Shown: piece by piece, positions 29,644-41,256 of the stretch | Position numbering within the stretch: the first letter of the stretch is position 1 | How the letters are laid out: every line of letters starts with the position of its first letter | Assembly: GCA_019155205.2 (NCBI GenBank) | Contig: JAHNZQ020000308.1 | Span: 3,115,114 to 3,176,262, forward strand | Length of the DNA: 61,149 bases | From: Gracilaria vermiculophylla | Taxonomy: Eukaryota; Rhodophyta; Florideophyceae; Gracilariales; Gracilariaceae | Direction: 5' to 3' | Made by a program: the position numbers and the translations under genes | The notes under the pieces: generated by a model | What the model was told of the DNA's origin: nothing | The model's input: the letters and a program-made list of their open reading frames with translations, nothing else | Databases searched by the model: none

Positions 29644-32600
29644 TTTTTTTCCATTGTTTTCTTGTAATTGTTTTGCGTTACGTTGTTCTCGTCTCGTTGC
29701 AAACGTTCATCTGCACACCTTCGCAGTTGTATCGACCGCTAACTACCGTATGACCATCATAGATCGCTGTTTTGCTGCACTGGTTCATCACCGATACGTT
29801 GTTTGCCATTGGACTGCATATCTTCACAGCCATAACCGTGTCCCAACCACAAAATCTTGTCGTTGGGTTACTTATTGGTCATACAATCTTAGTCGACTTT
29901 CCTGACACTGTTCTGGTGGCGAAGTACATGTGTTTCCTGGTTTCGTTCTGGAGGAAGATACATCAACCCGTTGCCGCACTAGATGTAACTGTTCTTCGAT
30001 GAGCAATCGGAAAGTTTTGACAAAACAAGTGAGTGTGGCATCCATATGAAATCCACCATGGTTTAAGACAAAAAGGTGGCTTGGATGTCGAGAGATTGGC
30101 TTATGGCTAGAGATGGGTGTCATTTCTAGCAAGTATTGTTCTTCGTTCCATCATGCTGCAACCTGTGCTTCCTTATCATAATCTTTGCTTGTTTCTAAGA
30201 TTGTTAAACAACGACAATGGTATCTTTATTCTGCTGTTGGGATGTTTGCCTGAGAATTGTGCAAATCCTTTTTCTATACCATTAGAAAGCCCAAAGACGA
30301 CTCATGGAATATATAACGGTGCTAGAAGTGATGTCCATGGGCATCTCGATGTTAAGGTTTGACAACTGCGAACCACATGCTTTCGCGATGTCTCACGGCC
30401 TTCAAAGAAGCTAGATCTCTATTGCTCTGTACAAGTACCGTTCCACTCATACGTCTCCATTTTTTTTTCAATCTCACACTGCTTTGGCACTTGCGGACTT
30501 CTCTGTATTGCTGATCGCCATGTAACAGTGGTTCCTTAGATCTTTCATCGCGTCAGATGAACTCCAGTGTCCCACTGAGTAAATGACATTCTTGTTTTTT
30601 TGATCCACTCTTGTTGTTCTATCTTGACAACCATCTCAGGTTTGAAAAATGGATGTCACTTTTCTTGCTGTCTTCTATCAGGCTAAATGGATTGTTGCAG
30701 ATCCACAGGGCAGGGCATTGGCCCATAGCAGATTGCGTAAACTTCACAGAAGTTCAGAGAGGAGAAGGCCGTCATGAAAAATCGTATTCCATGTTTTCAT
30801 CGACAGTAAAGTAGCATTTGTTATGTGAAGAGATCGAGCAAACAATCATACAGCACCACGACGATTGAAAGTGGACTTGGTCTTTTTTCGCTGCGACAAA
30901 AGTTTTCACCTCTTCAAGAAAACTTTTCTCTCTCCCTCGGCGTCACCAACGTGTTATACATGGCGTCAAAATTCCAAACTTCTCAACAAATGGGAACCCA
31001 CTTAGTTGAATACACACCCTCTTTTCGCATGCAATTGTGATGGCGGAGCTGCCTCAAATCATTTGCCCTTTGTATGGATTCGGAATCCCAAGCCATGCAA
31101 AGGGCAACCTCTTTATCTGATTTTTATGAAAAGGATTACCGTTTGCTAAGGGTCCTACAGAGTTTCAAGGTTTTCGAGCAAACGGTTCAGTCAGGCTCAA
31201 CTTCTCAAGTTACGGCCGTCACGTGAGGGGTGGTGAAAAAGCTTTTCATTTCAGAAACACATCGTCCGAGATGTGATCTCGGCAACAGTTTTGGAGGCTC
31301 GCTCAGCAATCCATACCCATTCCAAATTTTAGGCGCATTTTACTCTTAGTTTTTTTTGGTTATGTAGTATCCAAGCAACAACTCCTGCCTACAAATCTTC
31401 CCAAGGTATATTGGCGAATCGAGAACACTATTCCTGGTGCCCATGTGAACAGCTTCACGCAGCAGGTTTTAGAGGAGTGTGAGTGTTACGATTAGTGTTA
31501 AACTCCTGAACGATGAGGCCCGTCTCGCCCAGCAAGACACGCTTTACTTTATTGGATACATAATCGAATTGATTGTAAGAGACCCCGCTTAAAGACCGCG
31601 ATGTTCGAGAAACGGTCACTGTTAGATGCAATGAAAACATGGATCTCGGAAGGTACTATTCCACACACTACTAGTGAAACGAAGTCTCACGCAGATGACC
31701 TCAGAAAGAACATTGCATGTCCAGGGGTTCTTTCAAATCTATCAAATCACTTTCAAGCTGTCTTTCGCGAATCCTTTCCCAAAAAGCCATTAAAGGCTAG
31801 CCGCCCCTAATTCACCAACCATGTAGGCGTCTTGGACAAAATCATGTGCGCTGTTATCAACCTTGGCAAAGTGATTAATCGCCATGAGCTAATTTGGTGC
31901 GGGGTTTTGCTTAGATTGCCAGAAATTGCTTGAAGGAGAAGATCGTTGCGGTCAACGTTTCTGTCTCAAAGTGTTGGTCCAATTGGCAACATATATTCAT
32001 TCGATTCTGCAGGTGAAAGGTGTCACAATCGCATCAGTCCGTGTCGGCGCTACGCAGAAAACCTAAAGTTGGGGTGGTCAAAAACAAGTATATGGCACTT
32101 GACGCACACTTGTCGTGAACATGGTCTCCCGTAATTTGCAAACCAACTAAGGAACATGGACAGAATGGCATCGCAACTCTTTGGGCATATGTACGGAGCC
32201 ATACGGTATCTGACTCTAATTCCGATTATTGTTTGATGTCTGGTCTTCCCTGTCGGATTTATCGAGCCAAAGTCAGGGGCTGGGCTACGAGCGGGGCGCA
32301 TAAAGACTTCCACGTTTATTCATTGGCCGGTTACTCTCCCGGTCGCAGCCCCCCCACGCAACAAACCGCTTGGCGTGAGAACTTAATTATCGAGTTCGGT
32401 GCGAGTTTGTCTTTGAGTTGTCTTTCTCTACCGCATCAAATCGCTTTGGAGTCAAGAGGGCTGCCGTTTGTCATTGGTCTTCGACAAGCATCAACAACGT
32501 TCCTCGTGGGCTATTCCACCAGCTATGACGTACTATCATGGGAACGAGACGGACCGCAGATGCGGCCGCAGCCGCGGCCCGAGGAGAGGCATGCGCTATC

Positions 32601-35136
32601 CATGCCGTGTTTTTGCTCGTCAACCATGGGTTTATGTGAGCAATAACCGGAGTTGTGAGCTCTCTACTCCTAGTGATGCCGGACGCTGCATTAAATAATG
32701 CCTCTGCAGCAGTTTTCTCGGTTAGTGCCGACGGGGCTCACGAGCAAGACATCCTGTACAAGGTTAAGGAACTCCTTGCAAAACACCTAATGGCCCAGCT
32801 TGACTCTTGAACTGGAAAATCACGGCGACATGGGCCATGAAATACATAGTTGATGTCTTTTGAGGTAAGTAATATCTTGAGGATAGAGAGCGCCACAGAT
32901 AACCCGCTCAATACTGAGCTCTTGTGTTTCACGAACTTCAGACGCGTCTTTGCAAATAGGGGTTCCTGTACAAGTTTATGTTGCGTGATTCTTGTTCTTC
33001 GTACACATCCAAACCATACGCGGAAGTTAATCTCTGAGCGATAAAACGACCATGGCAGCGAAAGAAATACATGACGATGAGCGCAACACATACTGCTTAT
33101 ACCACGAACTAAAGGTATTGTGTGTCTGTTCATGTGAATTGACACGACGAATATTGTGTCGTGCGAGACAAATGCTTCATTTGGGTTTCCCAGTCTCCGT
33201 GCCAAAGCCTGTGGGAACAAGCATTTCGTCCATTGCCGGACAAACGCCTTCAGCTCGGATTTTCTGGGTCATTTGTAAAGACATTTTCGGAGGTAGCAGA
33301 TAGCCATTAGGCACAAATAACGAAGGTCGTCGTTTAAGCACGATTTCGTACTTTAAACCTTGTAGTCGAGTGCGTGCAGTCATGCACACTTCCGTTGCTA
33401 TATGCTACAGCCAGCGCACTGTGGTAGAAGTGCGGGGTATGCACAGATTGGTGAACCTGTTTACGATGTGTCCAGGAACGGATGATTGCTTGACCCCCTT
33501 CTGCCTGAAAGAAGAAATACGGCATCTTAATGATTTCCATAAGTTATATGATACCGGCATCTAGCATGATCATTAGGTTAAAGGCAGACAACCTAGCTTA
33601 AATCACTTCCAAGTATCTTGTCTTAAGGATTAATGAACGGCATCTAAGGTTGTTGCGCGTTGATAATTTGACGACTGTATCATAGACTTATGAGGAACTT
33701 CTTGTCAAATTGTAGCTATTGAATAATAGTATTTGAAAAGCATCAAGCGAGCCCACCACACGACTTTTCGGCGAGAGTGACCGAGTTCACCCATATCAAA
33801 ACGGACCACGTATTTGGAACAGAGTGCAGCTCTGGAAGGGATATCCGTTATCCCTGCCGCGTTTGTAGATTGCATTGTTATCTAGTGACCTTATCAAGGT
33901 ATGGCAATGCATTCAAACTTGTTTGCATGTTCTTCATAACAAACGAAGAGGTTACAGTCGCAACACGCCAGCTATCCCGGCCAAGACTGCAGAATGCGCA
34001 GAACATGAAGTGCACTATTCCCAGATTAAAGACTATTGGCCAAGCACATCCAAAGACTTTTTTGTCCTCTTCATTACTTTCAGCCCAAATTGTCAATAAT
34101 ATGTTCGCTTCTATCACGTTTAGAGCGTCTGCTTCTTGGGGAATTCTTCGATAATAAATTCCGATGCACTTTCTGGTCATTCTAATAGTGTCTTCCTTAA
34201 CAGATTCCTGATAATTAATCGCGGATGACGTATCTGTTGGCCGAATAGAAGCGCATGTTGACCGTCATGCATCAGTGAAAAAGAAAGCAAGAAACTTCGA
34301 TCGCGTTGGGAGACTGAGGGCATTACGTTCGAACGTGACGTGGCACCACACCTCGGCCTCTCGAGTTTTACTGGAGTAGATAGGGTAAACTATGACGTAA
34401 CTAATCTCGAGAAGCTTAGGATTAAAGGGTTGATATCATTGTCCAAACATCCGCATGTAACTTTGAAAAACGAAAGGAGCATTATACACTTTTACCGAGC
34501 GCGACAATAAGTGAATGCTTATTCCAAGACATGGGGCTGCGATCTTCGTTATCGAGACGTTTCTTAAGAAGTGCCACTAGTGGCCAGCTGCAGGTCTTTC
34601 AGAATGGTTACGGGTGACTGGCAATCTTGTCAAGCATACCAAAAATGCGTGGAAACCAATCAGTTCCCAAGGCGGTCTAATCCAAGGCGGACTAATCCAA
34701 AGTGATTCATCGCTTATGAAATTATAGCGCACACTCCAGGTGATATGCAGGAGAGCATGTACGACCGGAGGTCAACTTCTCGTCCTATGATTGGTGACGT
34801 GCCATAGTGTATGTGCTGTACCCCTTACTACCGTCATTGATGAGGCTCGCGGGTAGCGTTTCAAAACCGACATGAAATCAGTCGATTTGTTATCTGCAAG
34901 AGTGTGCAATGTAGCGCACTGCGAACACATTTTGACGGTTTCTGACATGTGGGTAGAATTCCCTCTGTACAACCGCGTCGTCCCGATTAACTCGCACCAA
35001 CTGCTGCAGCGATGGCGCTGTGACTCACCTTCAGGTTGATGGACGTAGCAACTTCAATTCTTTTTTCTGCCAAAGCAAAACGACTCCGTTTTTACAGCAT
35101 TGACAGTTCCGGTCTTACACGCGAGCCATACTCTCC
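29644..35136. other. 5.5-kb region without supported gene
   Basis: All frames are short and none shows a recognisable domain, signal peptide or repeat pattern. Two places about 1.25 kb apart (32587-32615 and 33838-33866) share a short stretch coding for R-Y-P-C-R-V in the plus strand, perhaps relics of one repeat. A small tandem repeat of AAGGCGG(T/A)CTAATCC occurs near 34670-34702. I see no RNA gene. Confidence 0.5.
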
Positions 35137-36654
35137 ATGACGATTCCGTCATCCGTTCATTTCCGCAAGAAACAGCGTTTTGCAAATGCTGCTCTTCAAT
35201 ACGAAATGGAGCGAGCCTCTTCATCGAAGACTAATGCAGACAAGCTTCGACGGGTTTTTTCTCCGTTTGTAAAGCACTTCATTTCGCACTTGTTATTCGG
35301 GATACTGATGGCTGCACTTGGATGGGTTTCCCACGACCTAAGAACGTCTAGTACCGTCGACAACATCAAGAGCTTTGAGGAGCCTCCATGGTGGTTGGAA
35401 GACACTCTTGATGACTTCTTTTCCCGTGTATACGTTCCGGGTTTACCAGCGGTGCGCAAGCTCAATGTTTCGGCGTACTTCACTGGCATGTGCGGGCGCT
35501 ATCGTTTCAATGAGAGTGACATGCCTACCGCGAGTGTCATCGTCACCACACAAAATGAACAAGACGGAATGCTAACACTAACTGTACAGACACTATTGGC
35601 CCGCACGCCACCATCATTGTTGAAGGAAATCATCATCATAGATGACAATGGACTGCCGCCATACAGGGAAGGTATCAACGAAACAGAATTTGAACAACTT
35701 CAATCTCTCAGTTCGAAGGTGAGCATTTTGACAAACAATGAACGAGAAGGCGTGGCCAGATGCCGAATGAGGGGCTCAAGAGCTGCAACCGGTGATGTTC
35801 TTGTTTTTGTTGACAGTCATGTGGAAATGTTAAGCGCAACATGGCTTCAACACCTCTTACTGCCAATACTTGAAAAACCAAGAACACTTGCAGCTCAGAC
35901 GCTTGATATCATCAGTGATCTTGATTGGTCCTACGGACCAGGAAGCGGTGATTTATTGTACGGTGTGATCTCGGACAAATTCTGGTTTAGTTATCAACGA
36001 TCTCGTTTTGGAGGTTCAGATGGCAATGGACCGGAAAAGGAAATGCCAGGCAGGAGAATTCCGTACGAAACGCCGTTTACTGCGGGAAGCTTATTCGCTG
36101 TACGTCGTGATGTCTTCATAGAACTAGGGGGCTACGATGAAGGGATGTACGTATGGGGCGGAGAAAATACGGATTTTGCCATAAAAATGTGGTGTTGTGG
36201 GGGCAGGGTGGTGATGGTTCCCTGTTCAAGAGTTGGTCACATGTACCGACTACATATCAAAGACGTAGGCCGATGGCCACCCGCGCTTCCGCAACATCTG
36301 ACCGACAGTCTTCATCTCGGTCGGCCCGGTGCTTTTTTTGTGGAAGGCAAGGCGTCTAGTAATTTCACAAGGATCACCACAAGAAACAATATTCGTGTCA
36401 TGGAAAGATGGGCCAAACAGTCTGTTGCGAGGACGGGATATTACAAGAAAGTACTGGGCTCCGAAGAGCTCCCGGATGAGTGGCGAATATTTGCGGATGA
36501 GATGAAGACAGATAAGTATGCATTGCAACAGCAAAAAGCGATTGACAAAAATCAATGCAGGGACTTCGACTGGTTTGATAAACACGTGATGGTTAAGTAT
36601 GCTGGCGTTCACCACCCTTGGCACCCACAAACACAGGGCAAGACATGGATCTAG
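35137..36654 (+). CDS. polypeptide N-acetylgalactosaminyltransferase-like enzyme (GT27)
   Basis: This 505-residue type II membrane protein has a cytosolic basic N-terminus, one membrane segment at about 47-66 and a luminal GT-A catalytic domain. Motifs of the GalNAc-transferase family are present: SVIVTTQNE, EIIIIDDNG, REGVARCRMRGSRAATGDVL, the metal-binding D226-S-H228, PFTAGSLFAVRRDVFIELGGYDEGM, W340-G-G-E-N and VPCSRVGHMYR. In animals these enzymes start mucin-type O-glycans on Ser/Thr in the Golgi. The usual C-terminal ricin-type lectin domain is absent: after the catalytic domain only about 110 residues remain, without QxW repeats. The acceptor in this organism is unknown. The gene is intronless and its ATG is the first in frame before the membrane anchor. 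Confidence 0.85.
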   Translation: MTIPSSVHFRKKQRFANAALQYEMERASSSKTNADKLRRVFSPFVKHFISHLLFGILMAALGWVSHDLRTSSTVDNIKSFEEPPWWLEDTLDDFFSRVYVPGLPAVRKLNVSAYFTGMCGRYRFNESDMPTASVIVTTQNEQDGMLTLTVQTLLARTPPSLLKEIIIIDDNGLPPYREGINETEFEQLQSLSSKVSILTNNEREGVARCRMRGSRAATGDVLVFVDSHVEMLSATWLQHLLLPILEKPRTLAAQTLDIISDLDWSYGPGSGDLLYGVISDKFWFSYQRSRFGGSDGNGPEKEMPGRRIPYETPFTAGSLFAVRRDVFIELGGYDEGMYVWGGENTDFAIKMWCCGGRVVMVPCSRVGHMYRLHIKDVGRWPPALPQHLTDSLHLGRPGAFFVEGKASSNFTRITTRNNIRVMERWAKQSVARTGYYKKVLGSEELPDEWRIFADEMKTDKYALQQQKAIDKNQCRDFDWFDKHVMVKYAGVHHPWHPQTQGKTWI

Positions 36655-37233
36655 AAGAAGTGGGTATCGCAATTGAAGTCAGATGTGAATTTCTTCTGCC
36701 CCACTATGTAAGGGTGCAAAGGTAAGGACAATGCAAAATTCGTCATTCAAATAGTTTTTCTGAGTCGCTTTTGGGTCCCAGTCGAAGTCGAATGATGGCT
36801 TGTCCCATCGGAATGGCTGGGAAAGGAAACTGAATAAACACCAGACTAGGATAACGGTTGTCTCATGTCATAAAGACGGAGCAGCAACTTCGTGATCCAA
36901 ACCACATTTCTCCACTACTGTACATGACTTGTGAAGAAGGGATAAATTTCCCAGTTGTACGTTCATACGTGTATCTTACTGTCAGCTATCATGAGCTCGG
37001 CTTTTTTTAATGGGAGATTGCGATCTGAAACGATGGAGCAGCTTTATCTGTAATCCTTCCTGAGCCGATACCGAAGCTTGTATCTGAAACGTTTCCGGGG
37101 CTGTCGACATTTAGCATTCGATCAATGCAATGATTTTCGATTTCGTGCGAAGAAGAACTGAGTGACGATACCGACACGGTGGATTTGTTTTCCTAGAAGA
37201 GATACGGGAGTCATCCGTTAGGACGAGAATACT
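36655..37233. other. intergenic stretch without supported gene
   Basis: This is the 3' flank of the GT27-like gene and the promoter region of the following gene. No motif was recognised. Confidence 0.5.
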
Positions 37234-38619
37234 ATGAAAAACCAAAAATCCTTCGCGTTCGTTTCCCATCTCCCTCTGATTGTGCCCATCTGGAGAGATA
37301 CGCAAGGTAAATCGGATAGCACATTATGCATGTCATCTCAAGACCAAAGCATTAGTACTTCGAGACGAGTCTTCTTATCAGCAGCTGGCTTCGTCACTGC
37401 TTCTATGATGACATCATTGCTTCCTCAGACGACAGATGCGTCAGTGAGCATTGACACCGAGAGATTTGGAGACAAAGGTAGGTTGCTCGTCTCACGTGTC
37501 ACAAAACATCCAATCGTGCTCATGATCTGATGCCTGAGCGTAACTTTCTAACCTTGTTGATTTGCAATCACATCCATAACACAGAGCTCAAAGTCAGCGC
37601 AATTAACAGTAAGTCTCAGCCCGATTCTCAAGTCTGTACGCTGGATAAGACTTAATCAGGGCACAGCATTTATGGTGTTACTGAAGATATATGGTCGGAA
37701 CTCTGACGACTCATTTCTATTTTCATTGTCTCTCGGTGTTGTGTGTACCGGGATGGAAAAAAAATACTACAATGTACCAGAGGTTAAGCAAAACATACGA
37801 AATATATTGACACAGAGACCGGAGCTCCTTCCATATTTCTTTCAGCTGACATTACATGACGCTTTGACATTCAATCCAGAAACCCTTGATGGAGGTCCAA
37901 ACGGAAGCCTGCGTTTTGAGCTTGACCGGGAGACGAACAAAGAACTGGAAGCGGCTCATGAAGCGATAGAATCTATTCGTACCTTACAACGTCAGGACAT
38001 GAGCTACGCTGACACATGTGCCTTTGCGGGAGCTGTTGCTGTGGAGATTACGGGAGGACCTCGTATTGTGATCCAGCTTGGTCGTGAAGATGCCTCAAAA
38101 GCAGACCCTGAGGGCAAAAGCGGCCTTTACAAGCCTGGGGCATCTGCGAACGATCTGAGAAATGCATTTGAGGGAGCTGGACTCAATGGTGTCCGAGACG
38201 TAGTTCTGTTCCACGGCGCAATTGGGTCCCTCGCTGATATAGGCCAGAGTCGCGCTTCTAAAAAGAAATCTATAGCCGTGGGGGACGAAGACGAAGAAGA
38301 CGTCGAAGACCTGGACGATGTAACCTACGGAAAGGTTACGAGCACAAAACGTGGAGCCGTATTAGTTTCTTCTAATGTTTCACAGTTAACTCTTGGGGGA
38401 CAGAAGTTTGGTAACGCATACCTTGCCGCAATTCTAAAGGCCAAAAATCCTAATCAGCTATCACAGCGCGATCGAGTCATTCTTGAAGATAAAGAAATGC
38501 TTGCTGAAGTTCAGAAGTATGCAGGAAACAACTCGAAGTTCACAAACGATGCGGCAGACCTTTTTCAGTACATATCGCTTCTCGGAAGTTCTTATGAAAC
38601 ACTGAAGCTCCAGAGTTAG
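37234..38619 (+). CDS. TL29-like (APX4) thylakoid-lumen peroxidase homologue, three or more exons
   Basis: Exon 1 (37234-37477) encodes a bipartite plastid presequence with Phe near the N-terminus and a twin-arginine lumen signal (SRRVFLSAAGF). The intron 37478-37584 (GTAGG...ACACAG) leads to a 24-base exon 37585-37608 (ELKVSAIN). The next intron starts GTAAGT at 37609 and ends at either 37666 or 37780; both acceptors keep frame, and the second fits homologues better because it removes about 38 odd residues. The body is a class I heme-peroxidase fold like ascorbate peroxidase: LTLHDALTF and GGPNGSLRF are the distal side. Two heme-pocket residues are changed: the distal Arg is Gln, and the proximal His region reads FHGAIGSL with Ala in place of His. 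An acidic insertion DEDEEDVEDLDD follows. It is likely heme-free, as known for plant TL29, a lumenal protein near photosystem II. Confidence 0.75.
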
Positions 38620-38982
38620 CTATGAAAGTCACTCTACCCGATCAATGCCAATCTGCTTTAACTTGGTAATTGTACTCTGTAGCCCCCTACGAAAAGAGGA
38701 TTGATGGTCTTCGTAATCTCTTCCACCCTTCCCATGGCGTTCTGACGTTTATTCCTGAACCATAATTTTTGATCTTGGTGGATTAACCATAGATAACGTA
38801 TTGCTTCAGTGATTCCTCAAACCAGCTTCCGGCGACAAACATGAGCCGTACTCATAAATATTTATTGAACGTGTCCGGACCTCAGACACTTTGTTTTTTC
38901 CGGTCAAAATCAGTTGTCTGTATTAGTTGCTGATTGGCCAAGCTTCTGGTCGACAGCACTTGATAGAAATAAATTGAAAGTC

Positions 38983-41256
38983 TCACCAGTTACTGCTTTC
39001 CCATTCCTGTGATTCTTGTTCTAAACTAATATCCAAATCGGCTATAAATCCAGATCGCAATGGAGTGTCTTCAAAGATTGCTTTCAGCATATGCTCGACC
39101 TCGGTCCGACTGATAAATCCACTGTACTTCCCAGCCCGAAATGATTGAACTATGTCTTCCATACGAGCGTTCAGAATTTCGCGTATCGTCTCCAACTTGC
39201 GCTGGGAGTGACGCAATTGGGAAACAATTTCCGGGGGATCGGTATTTCCCCTCAATTTCTCCATGCTTTTCACAGAACTCATCAGATGCTTGACATTCTT
39301 ATTGGCGTCTTGAAGAATGGCACTTATCTGTTCACATCCATCAGCACTTATTTCTGGCAAGGCCATTACCTCTTTCACCAGAATTGTTAGATATTTCTGA
39401 AGTAATGTACTTGCAGCGATTTCTGCAAGTTCAGTGGGAACAATCTCCGCGAAAACGTGTATAACTTCCCGCATGGCATTGAAAGCCCCAGATAAAGCTG
39501 AGCTTCTCTGAATACGAGTTAGAGCGCCATAAGCCCCCAAGGACCCGTTTCGACATGCCGCATTTAGATTTTCGACCAATCTTTGTTCAGCTGTACGGCG
39601 AACATTGACCATTATTTTGTTGGCCGCTTCTTCCAATAACCGTTTTTGGTTCCGGACACCGTCAGAGGTTCCGAATCTCTCTAATGATTGACGACAAGCA
39701 TGACTCAGCATCAGGCAGTCATTATAGTACAAAGCCTTAAGTCTAAGACTTGCGCGAATCTCTGAACTGTGCTGAACGGGGACATCTTCCCGGTAAGCTC
39801 GAAGACATTCTATGGCTGCGGTATTGAGCGCTGTCCCAATTGAAGTTGAGCCGCTTCGAAACGCTTTTTCGGCATCTATTCTCGAAGATAGAAACACTTC
39901 ATGAACAGCTACTGCAGTACGTGTGACAAGGCACGGAGGAAAATAATCTGGAGAACGATCACTTCGAGGAATATACTCAGTCGCTGAAAGTGGACACTCA
40001 ACCATTTCATTGTCATCATGTCTTGCTTCGGAGAAGGACCCTATTGCCTTTCTTGCTTTCAAGACAGTTTGGGCTCTGCATTCTGCTCCGGTAGTTTCCT
40101 CTATTGCATTCTTATCCATGAAAAGTTTAAAGGAAGTAGCCCCACGAGCTCGCATAGCTTCTTGAAGCACTTTAGCGCAAGCACAAACAGCCATTACTCT
40201 GGATCTCAGCATTTCTGGTGGAATAGAGCCATTTACGGACGGTCGGAGACTTGTGACAACGACGGAGGAAGGCAGAACATGCTCAGCAAACCATGGCTGC
40301 ATGGCTTCCGCAAGTAGTCTGGAATAATCGGAACCGACAACGTGGTCGCGAAATACATCGTATATCCGAAGTGCTCTCGCCGCTGTATTTGATACATCTA
40401 GGTGTTGTGACATGAAGTCAATATCGTCCTCAGAAACTGTTTCCAGATCATCTACATCAAATTCTAGGAGTTCCGAAGAATCATCAACACCAGTCGACCA
40501 TTCCAAGGAGATACTGTGATCGGCAGAACTTTCAAAGAAGACGGTTGCTTGAGCTAGACTTTTTGTCACCTGATTGCGAAGCAGTTCGCGGACAATACCC
40601 TGGATGGCTTCATCAAGCATACCGGCTCTGGCAAGGGCAGCGGACGAGGCGTCAGCAGTATAGAGGTTCATATTTGAGGAAGAGCGAGTTCTGCCGCGAG
40701 CGATAATAGAATTGGAGCGAACTTCAAAGGTGTCCATGTAACGTGCCTTCATCAACGCTGTTGCTTCATCTGCTCTTTCATGGAACTCGCTCGCCATTCG
40801 CTTCAACTGGGGATAACCAGAATCAGATGCAATCGTAGCTGTCTCTCCCAATTGAGCTATAGCTTGCTGAAGCTGTGGGAATGAAGCCTCGGCGATGTGG
40901 TCAGAAATAGCAAGTGCTTGAGCCGCTTTGACGAAAGGAATGAGTTCCACGGCTAGAGAATCCAGAATTTCTTTCTTTTTGATGTAAAGCTGAGATCTTT
41001 CGTTCATTTCTTGTGTTCTTTGCGTGACCTCGTCTAGAGATTCACCGAGCATCTCGATCATTGTGTTTATGTCAGAGGCGTGTGTGAGTAGCATTCCATG
41101 TTTAGTTTTTGATTCTGAAATAAAGTCTGGGGCTGCTGCTGCTGCTTCTTGGACTTTTTCTTCTGCAATTCGTAAGGAGTCCAAACAGCGTTGCTCCAGT
41201 AATCGAGCCGGCTCACCACCGCGCAATGCCTCATCGAGAACCCGAGTAGCAACCAT
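38983..41256 (-). CDS. COG3: conserved oligomeric Golgi complex subunit 3 (COG3/Sec34)
   Basis: The 757-residue, largely helical protein has the arrangement of COG3: an N-terminal coiled coil (about 50-150, from KHGMLLTHASDINTM through YIKKKEILDSLAVELIPF), the AISDHIAEASFPQLQQAIAQL segment, and SGYPQLKRMASEFHERADEATALMK with a following YMDTFEV. This corresponds to the Sec34-like domain. The rest is the helical rod found in exocyst/COG-type tethers. Human COG3 is 828 residues long. The protein works in lobe A of the COG tether for retrograde traffic within the Golgi and so affects glycosyltransferase retention. It is intronless, with an ATG start at 41256. Identity is based on the N-terminal third; the remainder is only consistent. 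Confidence 0.72.
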   Translation of the reverse strand: MVATRVLDEALRGGEPARLLEQRCLDSLRIAEEKVQEAAAAAPDFISESKTKHGMLLTHASDINTMIEMLGESLDEVTQRTQEMNERSQLYIKKKEILDSLAVELIPFVKAAQALAISDHIAEASFPQLQQAIAQLGETATIASDSGYPQLKRMASEFHERADEATALMKARYMDTFEVRSNSIIARGRTRSSSNMNLYTADASSAALARAGMLDEAIQGIVRELLRNQVTKSLAQATVFFESSADHSISLEWSTGVDDSSELLEFDVDDLETVSEDDIDFMSQHLDVSNTAARALRIYDVFRDHVVGSDYSRLLAEAMQPWFAEHVLPSSVVVTSLRPSVNGSIPPEMLRSRVMAVCACAKVLQEAMRARGATSFKLFMDKNAIEETTGAECRAQTVLKARKAIGSFSEARHDDNEMVECPLSATEYIPRSDRSPDYFPPCLVTRTAVAVHEVFLSSRIDAEKAFRSGSTSIGTALNTAAIECLRAYREDVPVQHSSEIRASLRLKALYYNDCLMLSHACRQSLERFGTSDGVRNQKRLLEEAANKIMVNVRRTAEQRLVENLNAACRNGSLGAYGALTRIQRSSALSGAFNAMREVIHVFAEIVPTELAEIAASTLLQKYLTILVKEVMALPEISADGCEQISAILQDANKNVKHLMSSVKSMEKLRGNTDPPEIVSQLRHSQRKLETIREILNARMEDIVQSFRAGKYSGFISRTEVEHMLKAIFEDTPLRSGFIADLDISLEQESQEWESSNW

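Noticed and set aside
32233..33220. Open frames of 137 and 160 residues in the gene-free region
   Set aside because: Composition is uneven, they lack motifs or signal peptides, and they overlap on opposite strands.
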